Of a stretch of DNA of 64,000 bases, positions 11,801 to 22,600 are shown in pieces (within the stretch, counting starts at the first letter, position 1; each line of letters starts with the position of its first letter). Source of the stretch: Sipunculus nudus (lineage: Eukaryota; Annelida; Sipuncula; Golfingiida; Sipunculidae); assembly GCA_026874595.1 (NCBI GenBank), contig CM049322.1, positions 49,889,340-49,953,339 of the forward strand. Reading direction: 5' to 3'. Position numbers and translations under genes: made by a program. The notes under the pieces were generated by a model. That model was given only the letters and a program-made list of their open reading frames with translations. It had not been told where the DNA came from and searched no databases.

Positions 11801-14800
11801 CAAACTCCCTGGTGGCAGTATAGAGCAAACCGTGCTGTAGAGAGCACAAAATTTGGGTGTCCACTGCATGTGTTAGTGGTGTAGGGGGGAATTTTGAAAT
11901 AACTTTTATCTGAGTGATATCTTCTTTCTTATTTTGGGTGGCCTGGAGAGTTCATTTGCTTATCAGATTATATTGTGCTTGCCTGTGTCGAGCATGTTTT
12001 GTTTTTAAACCAATGTCTGTTTGGTCATGAAAGCGTAGATGTTCTTCTTACCATTTCACTTTTCAGTACCCATTTCCTCAATTCTTTGAAAGATCCCCAT
12101 AAAATATGTTCTGTTTCAACATCCTAGTCCATTTGTTCTTTTGCACATACTGAGTTCATAATAATTAAGTAAAGGTAAAGAAGTTAACCTCATTTAAGTA
12201 AAGGAACAAGACACCTTCCATAATATTTTATACCTCAAGCAAATATTTTCCCCAAATTTCCCAAATAAACTTCAACTCCTGAGGTCTCACTAGCTTACAG
12301 TTTCAATGGTAAAATAAAATATTTTTAAAAGATTATGCCAGGTAAATTATGTAGAATATTAAATCACCTGGAAGGAAGGAAATGATAAATCTTGTACAGA
12401 TATTTTACAGACCGATAAAAAAGTCAAAGATAGTTGAATAAATATATATATGTAATAAAATTTGTCATTTTTATTCCAGTATGAATATATGTTGTTCATG
12501 ATAAATGTGATAAAATTTCTTATCAGAAAATGCACAAAAAAATACCAGATGGATACAAGTTACTGTATTGGTTTAACTGCTGCTGCTAAAGTTATAAAAG
12601 TAAAATCCCCAGGAAAATATATATACCTATTAAGGCATACCTTTTATATCTGTTTGTTTAAAAGTTATGGAATATATTTATATATAGTCTCAGCAACTTT
12701 TTTGCTATAACATTTAACATTTTCGCGGTCTGTTTTACTTGTCTTGTTTAGGAAGGGAAAACCATGCATATGGATCCACAAAGAATACAAGAGGGCATCA
12801 GCATTAAGACAGGTGCACTATGTTGATTGTCTGGGATATCCTTGTAAATTTTACTTTTGTAGAAGTGAATTATGCTGTCTCAAAAAAGAAGTTCCGACCC
12901 AAGACCCCCCAGGCTCCTGGTCACTCGGCGAGTTCGGGTCATTCGCCGACCCAAGGTCACTCGCCGACCTTGAGCCAGTCACCTGTCCCGGGTCACGAGC
13001 TGTACAACGTTCCTGTAAACAACTCACCCATCTGTACTAGCAAATCAACCGGCAGACTAAACAGTAGTAGTCACAGTACCGGTCACGACTTTGTCAATCC
13101 CACCTGCACAGGTAAACAGAAGCTTAAAGGCCTGGCCATGCTGAACGCTGCAATGTGCTGTGCTGTGCTGTGCTGTGCTGTGCGGTGCTGCAGAGAAAAG
13201 CAGAGTACATTCAGATATATCACATTGTCCACACACGCGGCTGCATGCAATGTGATTCCGCATTGTAAAGCTGAGAAAAATTGTGTTGTCTCTGCTTTTA
13301 AGCACTTGAAAAGTGTCCAGCACACCCCCTGGAACAGTTTAAGCACTGCACAACGCTGTGTGGCGTTTGATGAGGCTGGGCCTTAACTTCTTCGTGATTC
13401 CACCAAGTAATAGCCTAACTGATGCCAGGGCTGTAATAACACATCATGATACATGATTCTTCTGTACAAGAAGACATATATAATACATAGTTTATTATAT
13501 TTTACAGAAATGTTATTGAATTTCCTCTCATTTTATAATATTTACATAAATGTTTCTAAATTTCCTCTCTTTTTATAATAATTTACAGAAATGATACTAA
13601 ATTACCTCTCATTTTATACTATTTTACAGAAATGTTACTAAATTTCCTCTCATAAAATTTAATTCCAAACATTTGTCAAGTCAGGTGGTATTCAACTGGA
13701 TTCAACTGGATTCAACTGGTTTCCTGAACAGCATCCTTATGCATATTCATATGTTACTTAGAGATTGTTACTTAATGCCATATGTCACGCACCATAAGAG
13801 AATATAATATTGTCAATACAGGGACATCTGAAGATACCAGCAGGATATCTTACTCTGTTTCATGATCTGTTGGTGTACCATTGTATCGTTACTACCCTCA
13901 TGTAGACAATTCCTACATTCTTTAAATATATGCCTTTTTATTCAGAAATATTAATTATTTTCCCAAATTCATGGACCCCCTCCAACCAAATAATTGTTAA
14001 CTACATTGCTTACTATAAAGTACTGAAAACTCAGGCAAATCCTCATCAGGGGCTATTATTTGGTGGAACGATCATGGCTTAGTGAGTCAAGCGTGGGTGC
14101 TCCCTTGGTGACTCTTCTGTGATGCTAAGCTTATCTGAGATGATCACGTTCATTATGTGTATGTTCAAGCACTGAAACCTGTGCAGTCTTCTACCATCAT
14201 ATAACCTAAAGTTTGAAACCAATGAACTGATGCCATTCGAGTTGTAATACATTTTCAGTACAAGTCACCATATTATATATTATGATATAGTTGTCACTGT
14301 CAATGCCTGTCCCTGTTGGGGCATGTGGTCCTGTGTTTTTGGGCGTTTCTGAATGACGTGGTCTACAGCACAGGTTTCACTGCTGGACTATGATGCATGA
14401 TTAATTGCTTGCTGTAGCATGTGATAAGAAAGATAATACATTAAGACAATCATAGATAAGATTAGATAAGTGTGAATATGCATCATAAATGTCAAAAATG
14501 GGAATTGATTTTCTCAGCTGATTTGATGATAATAGATGTATATACAATTTATGTTTGATGTATGAAGATCAGTTTTTGTGGACTAGTTTAATATTCATCA
14601 GCATTATAATGAACATATTGATTGCATAATTTAATAGCTCATTTTGTTACCCAATAGGATCCAGAGATCTTAAGTCAGAGGTGGACTAACTTTTTTCCCA
14701 ATGGGCCACATAAACATGTGGAAAGATGCATTAAAAATGCATTATACATGTTTCACTGAATAATAACAATAACAACTTCATTATTAGGTATATTTACATA

Positions 14801-16627
14801 TGTTAATTCATTAAAAGACTTCAAGATATACTCCATCCATTGTGATCCTCTGGTTCTGTTGGAAACCCATAGGCAAAATCTTATTAAAAAGTCCCATTAA
14901 GTGCATATTCTATTTTGAGCCCACTTAAATTAACATGGCTTTGCTGGAATGTTTGCAGATGGCATAGTCAGACTTTACAGACCTAATGTCACCCTCAGGC
15001 TGTAGTTTGCCCATCCCTGTTTTTAGCTCAGCTGACTGAAATTCATCTGAGCTATAGCGATTACTCTTTGTCCTCGTCTGTCCCTATGTACATCTGTCTG
15101 TCTTTCTGTCTATTAACAGGGCACAAATCATAACTGTTGGACCTAGAATCTTCTAACTTGACATCAAGGGAGGTCCATGAAGAAACTTCTTGGAAACCTG
15201 AAATTAGGTCTCTGTTACCCAAATCCTCATAAGTACCCCACTGCATAATTAAAAATATGATACAAAAGCTCCAGTAACTGATTAACTAATGATTGAATGC
15301 CACCTGTATTTTCCTCTATTTTTACGCATTTTTCCTCTATTTTGGAAACCTCCAGATGATGCAGTCCATCCATTAACAGGGCACAAATCATGACCGCAGA
15401 CCGAGAAACTTCTCGCTGTACATCCAGGGAGATCCTAAGCAAGTCTTCTTGGAAACCTGAAATTAGGTCATGAGGACCTACATTTTGTGAACTACGGGCT
15501 AGAAACATGATTTTGATCACCCAGTTAGTCAGGTGGGGCACAAATCGTAGGCTAGGCCTAGAATCTTCATACATGACATTCAGGGTAGTCCTGGGTAAAT
15601 CTGCATGGAAGCCTGCATTATGGTCATGGTTATGTGAACTTGGGCTTAATGCATGATTTTTTAGCATATTGAAAATCAGATGGGCACAAATTGTATCTAC
15701 TAGCCCTAGATACAATTGTGCCAGTGTAATATACAGGGAAGTCTGGGTCATTCTTTATGGGAACCTGAAATTAGGTCATGGTGACCTTTATTTTGAATGC
15801 TATAGACCAAAACATCTTGGCAATCTCCATGGAAACCTGAAATTAAGTCATGATGACCTATATTACTGGCCAAAATAATTTTAAGCACCCAGACAGTCAC
15901 ACTGGGTAAACATCTTTACTGTTGGACCTAGAATCTTCTGTCTTGACATCCAGGGATGTCCTTAAAAAATGTGCATGGTTATGTTTAGCTCAGCGTACTA
16001 CATACAAAAAGGCTTTATTTCATGGGACTGTCTGGACATATTATCATGAAACTTTTTCTTCCTGTTGATTTTGAAGAACTGTAATTGCTATAGTTGAATG
16101 GAATATCACCTACAAACTTTGGCATTCAGATGATAAAATTCCTTTTGTGAATGTCTTCCTAGTCAGCTGCGTGTCATGACCCATGGGTAACTTATAAGTA
16201 ATTCCAGGCCACTGGCATTTAAACTCATGAATATGCACCAAGACAGTTTCAAGGGTAACTGTAAGGGGTTTTCATGATAAAAATGCTGCCATGCAATATT
16301 GATAAAAAAGTTATTAAAAAAAAGGGTTTGCTGTATCAGTTAGTGAAGATTTTACCCAATTTATTTGTATTGTTTCATGTCAGAGCATCAATAATCATAT
16401 AAGCCGTCCATCAGCTATCCAAGATTATAGATATATCAGTTTACTACACTAGACATAATTTATGCAACTTTTTTCACCCATATTGCCACAACAGTGGCCA
16501 TGTCACCATCAGTAAGAGTGCTCACTCAAATATTATTTCACTCAAATAATAATACATTTAATATTAAATTCTAAAATAATAAAAATAATGTTAAACACTA
16601 ATATAAATTAACAATAATAATAACAAT

Positions 16628-16667
<40 letters not shown>

Positions 16668-19600
16668 CATAAAAGATAAAAGTGTTAATTTGCTTAATCT
16701 GTACAAAAAGAGAGATTTAGGTGTCACTGTATGGGTTGTGACCCGACATGTACTTATTTATATTAACATGATATAACAAAAAAATTTACATTGAGTTTGG
16801 TTCAGTAAACAAGCAGCAAAATATTTACACACCGGTAATACTTTACATTTGCACCTATTATTCAATGTTTTTTTTTTTTTGGGTATCTAATGTTGGTACA
16901 GTTTAAGACATGACCCAGTTAACTCAGTGTGCAAGTACAGTGTTTGCTATATTCTATTATACCATATACTGTTACTATATGCTGTTTACACAGGCTGTGC
17001 TGACTTGTGTCAGTAGTTCATCATTTGTGATATGACCTAATAGTCTTACTTCCCTGTTATTGTCATGAACATAAAATGGCTGCAGACCACAGCCCTGAAA
17101 GATGGGCAGTTACTCATGTTTATCTTTCTGTTGAAAATGAATTGTGCAACAAGTTTGGTGGAATAAACACCAAGCAGACTATGGTGACACCTACTGGCCA
17201 AAACTAAAACTGATTTCAAACCATTGCTCAATATTAGAAGGATCTTCAAATCAAACCCTGTAAGGGGGTTGGACTTAGCCTTATATGGTTAACTTCTTTG
17301 GACATCTGGGCTACAAGTCTGTCTCCTATTTGATTGGACAGGCTAAAAGGCAAAATGTCAAATATTTAGTATAACTTCAGAGGTGGTCTTTGATGTCTAT
17401 ACTACAGGCTATGAATAAGGATTATTCCTGGCCTACTGCATATAAAACCTGAAATGAAATCCAGAGGGTTTAGTAATAACATATCATTCTTATTCAGTAG
17501 ACAGTGGGACCGACTAACCATGGACCTACATTGTATAATAAAAAATTAAAATCAACCCTCACATGTTCTCTTACTCCTGAAAGTTCAAAATTGCAGGCAC
17601 AGTGTTCATAAAAGTTTACTTGCATGGTCAGTTGAATTCTTGGTGTTGGCCTGGATGCCCCTAGTTTATTGAAGATGGAGTCCATCTCACACTGGTCTCT
17701 TGAGATCAATCAAAAAGATTAAATACTCTTTATTATTTTGAATGTATGCTGGAACAAGTAAATAATTATGTTACCTGTATTATTTTTTTCATTCAAAAAC
17801 AGTATGAAACACCAAAACATCTTGTGAAAAAAAATGTTGCCTAGGTTTAACCAAGATGGCATATACACTTGATTTCTTGAAATTATTTAGTAATGATGAT
17901 TATGATTACAATAATAAATATAATAATAGCAATACAGGTAAAAATAATGATAATAATATTATCTGTTAATATATTTATGTTAAATCTGTAGACTTTTACT
18001 AGATTTTAGATAAACTGAATGAAATTTAATAAATATTATTAAATTATATATTGATAATGTGTAAGAAATGTCATCGTAATACTAAAAATATGAACCTTAA
18101 TGGTTTCGAAAAGCCAGAGTATCTTGTATCACTCACTGGAAAGTCATTACATAGTTTAGGTTCAGTAAATACACTGAATGTCTCTCAGCCAGTAGACTTG
18201 GAACTGGCCATGCCTAAGAATTACAATAACCCCTTTCTGTGGGGCAGAGCACAGGGCTCAAAGTCAGGAGATTGCGGGTTCAAAGAGGTGGTTACATTTT
18301 TCAAATGACAAAAAAAAAGAATGAAAGAAAAAAAGAATGTAAAGTATCATTTGGTGAAGTAACATTTTGGGTGTATATAAGTTTTGAGAACACAGCTGTG
18401 TAACTGTTGTTGGCTTTTATATGTTGGTCTAGGGCTTCTTAACCTGCAGTATTTGTACACATTTCCTCACCTTTAAATGTACATGTAGATAATGCCAATG
18501 CTTAATACTAAAACTGTGTATTTCTATTGTATTAAATTAATCATAGTGTGTGCGTGGATTGCCAATTAATATTGTCTTTAATTAATATTTGTTGCATAGG
18601 CATCATGTACCTTCCAAATTATGCCAATCAAATTTAACATTTATCCTCTTATCTGATGACCACACATTTAAAAAAAAGTCGGGCATTTCATTAAAATTAA
18701 CGCAAAACTTAAAAATTTGCCACCAACAGGTTTATCCAGATGGACAAATTTTGGTGGCTATAACAACAAAATGGATTCTTCTGTAACCCACGCATGCAAA
18801 AGCAGCACTTGGGGCATTTGAAGGTTATAACAGGGTACTATACAGGTCAAGAACCTGTCAAGGTGAAAGGTAAAGAGGTCACCTGAGGACATAACATATT
18901 TAATTGTGATTAAGTTTTTTTGTGTGTGATAATTTGGATTAATATGTAAAGTTACAGAAAATAAATTCAGTAATGAAGGAAAGTTTACTTTTCAGATGTA
19001 GATGATGCAAAGGCAAATGTCCCTCCTCCTCTCCCCCAGCCACGAAAGTCTGGACCGCCCCCCACAAAACCAGACATCAAAACCAGGTACATGTATGTAG
19101 CTTTTTGTTTGTCTTCTCTGCATGGGGGCTTGCTTTATCCAGGCTTCAGCTTTACTCAGCTTCTCCTGCATGCTTTGTTATTTAATTGTAACCCCCAGCA
19201 ACAAAAATTTTCCATAGTAATAAGCAGACCTTCCCATACACATGCTTATTTATTTGTCAACTTTTGCAACAGTAGATTAATCCATTAACAAGCAGTCATT
19301 CCTGGCTGCAAGCAGATTTGCATAGCCACAAGCAACAAAACCCAGCAAAAACAGACATGCCTAGGAACAAGAAGTCATACCTGGAAACGCATCCTGAAAC
19401 AAGTAGTTATCTATAGCAACAACCAGTCTAGAAGAACAAGAAGTTACCCCCTTAGCACCAAAACCCAACAACAATTAATCACCTCTAGCATCAAGCAAAT
19501 GCAATAGTTCACCCCCAGTTACTGAGAATCAAACGCAGCCAGAAACAATCAGTGCTGGCAGTAAGAAATGAAACACGTTAAGTAAATCTAGCCACAATTG

Positions 19601-22600
19601 ATTTTTGTATGTACTATCAAACAACATGGCTGTCACATCTGTACACCAAGACACGTTGTGCCAAAATATTTTGTCATATTCTCCATATTCACATATGCAT
19701 GCACAAAACCATTTGGCTTGTCTAGATCAGACAAGATTTAAAATGTGTGAAGTCTGTTTTCATCTCCTTAAACCTTAGATTCAACAAAATTCTCCTGTTC
19801 TATTGTTTCTTTGAACCCTAAGGATATGGAAGTATTTACTGTGGATATTAATTGCATGATATGGCACTATAATCTATAATTTATTGTTATCTATTATAAG
19901 TTGATTCATATGTTTGCTTCAAATCTTTATCATCCGTTGTATTGTTAAATGAGTCTTATTGCCAGGTTGTAAGTAACAGCCCAGTCACACTAGAGGATAC
20001 AATCAGTCACGACTAGATACCACCGCCAATGGTGTGAAGTCTTGGACAATCGTAAGACCATCACATGACAAGTCACTTGTGATTATCGACAGTTGTAAAA
20101 GATAACAGGAGGAAAATTGGTTGAAAGAAGGTCTTTGCCCCTGCACAAAAATCCTCACTGTGGCTGGCACCTTTGTGGGTATTCAGAGCTAATCAGAAGT
20201 TGTCTGAAAAGGTGACAGATTATTGTGCAACCTCCTTACAATGGTCTTACAAAGTGGTAGACAAAAATATGCCTATGCTTATCAGTTGTGGGTAATGAAG
20301 TATGCTGACATAGCTGGCAGCTCCAACTTAAGATGCTGAAAAATAATTTGAACCGAAATTTGAGGCTCAACATTTTGGGGTTGTCTTATACACAGGGTCA
20401 TCTTATACATGCATAAATATGGTAAGTCTAATGACAGTAATAGGATTATTGCATGACAACATATGACTGGTGGCAGATTCACATGGCTGATCTTACTCCA
20501 GTCATATTACAGGTCACTAAAAGTTGCATGACAAATGGCATATGGTCACTGATGGTCTTGCGATGTTCCTGCTAATGTCAGTCCTAATGGGACTGTTTTT
20601 ATACCAATTAGATTGGTAAATCACCACTACCTCTTTGTGGTCAGACCTCTGGTGTGACTGGGACTTGATACTGTTAAATCATGAACTAGTTCATGACCCC
20701 CTAGCTCTGCTTGGTACCAGTATTTTATTTTGTTCAGAATGCATGCTTGATGTCTGTTTGAATTATCAACGGCCATATAAGCATGGCTGTATTACTGGTT
20801 TGTCTTGTTCAACTGCTCAGTATCTATAATATTTACCCTGGATCACCTGAGTGCTCATAACACTCTTTCCTCTCTTCTTTCTCCATGGTCTGTGTGCAGC
20901 TGGTTTGCAGTTGAGATTTTTTTTTTTAACATTTGTGAACACACCTGGTATTTTTACTGATGGACCTTTCACAGGGCTTGTCTGTAATAACCAGTTCTGT
21001 AATTCAATTGTTTCCCCTATATTTGCTACAGCACTTGAAAATTTGAAAATCAAATATTTTCTATGTTCAGCCTGAAAAATGGCCTGAAAAAAAACAGGGA
21101 ATTTTCTGAGTTGTGTTTTAAGAAAAAAAAGAAGCAGTAATTCATAAGTGCTGCAGTGGTAAATATTAAGTGTTTCAAGGTATGGTCACACCACAACTTT
21201 TTGCATGTATGATTGCTCCATAAATTGTTGCCTAGAGCACCGTATTTACGCAAGCCTGACTGCTGTCTGCATGTTGCTTCTAATGTAAAAGATATGGATG
21301 TGATTCTGTGCTGCATGTCATGGATGATGACTGATAGTTGACACCTGTAATTCAGGTGATTTATATGTCCATGCAGGGTTCACATAAGCTTTAATATTCT
21401 TTAAAATCTTTGAAAATTTATTATGGAGCTCAATGAAGAAAATTACAAGTATTTAGCTAATTTTGAAAATTTCTTTTAAAAGACTTTTAATATCATTGTT
21501 GCAGATTTCATTATCTTTTATAAATAAAGGTTGTAAATAATGCTATGCAAAAAGAAAAAAAATGCAAAATGGAAGTCTATGTCATTTAAAAAAACCTTGA
21601 AAATGTTAATCAAATTACTAGTATGAACCCTGCCTTGTGAATTCACAAAATTTTTGGTTTCAAATTCGAAATATCCACAGTGTCAATATATTTTTAACCT
21701 ATATTTTTTAGAAGGAGTTTTGTATAATTATTTTTATTTTGTGCTATGTCAGTATATGTATGTTCTAGTAAACATGTTTGACACAGTGTTTACAGCAGGT
21801 GGGTTAGACTGAGAGGAAGAGATGGCATCCTGTGTCTGCAGCCTCCCAAGACTTGCCACAATTTAAACTCCATTACATATTATTTAGTATGCAGGGCTGT
21901 TATGATTTAAATCACTTGATTTAAATCGTGATTTAAATCATGATTTAAATCTCTGTAAGAAAGTCATAAAAATCATCAAAATTAATTTTTTTTAAAGTTA
22001 ATTGACCAAATGCGATAGATATTACTACCGGTACATTATGAATTACATAACATAAAAAAAAATCACCTACTGCAGATCCTCTGTGACAAAAATTTTAAAT
22101 AGTCTGAAATTATTTGTTGTAAGCTTCTAGGATCTTAGTTTTAAACTGATATATAATGTCCCTCAACCCTCCTCCTGAATTCAATTTTCAAGAGGTTGTT
22201 TCTTGACTTGGTATCTGTGGTAGTACTTTTACGTGGCAAAGTGCACTGACATATGCAGGTGAGACTCCCTTACCTGCCACCAAATGCTGTTTCCCCTCTG
22301 ATGCCTTACATGATACTTAGAGACTATTTTTAAATGTCAGATGCCACTTTCCATCAGATGATTACATACTGTCAGTTCTACGATAGAGACATCTGGTGAT
22401 ACCAGTATGATATAACTTTCTGGTGTGATATAGTGGTGAACAGGTGATACATGTACTGTAATATAAACTCTTAATAGATAATGATATAAATATATTCTTT
22501 TCCAAGCATAGGTCCATGGCTTGTTGATGGTACTGTCTATTGTATAAGGATGAAAGTAGCTAAGTGGTAAGAATCATGTTACTCTTAAACCTTCTGCAGT

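Larger units (their letters stand above)
13112..18995 (+). other. Long CBL intron 13112-18995
   Basis: 5.9 kb. Holds a GTGCT pentanucleotide repeat, a 40-41 bp minisatellite, a perfect 10-bp triplet repeat, the pearl-like array at 15021-15995, an (AAT)n microsatellite and a degenerate tRNA-like patch near 18240. The rest is AT-rich without recognised genes. Confidence 0.75.

Noticed and set aside
12744-13040. Frame reading through the 50-nt intron in another phase
   Set aside because: It does not join to exon 7 in phase and loses the GHS/YNVP sequence; the composition of the alternative frame is that of a shadow.
13112-13386. Extension of the exon 6 frame into a Cys-rich segment
   Set aside because: The Cys/Ala pattern comes from the TGTGC repeat, and a good donor at 13112 joins in phase to exon 7.
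18238-18290. Functional tRNA gene
   Set aside because: The arms do not pair and no acceptor stem is found; kept only as a low-confidence tRNA-like relic.
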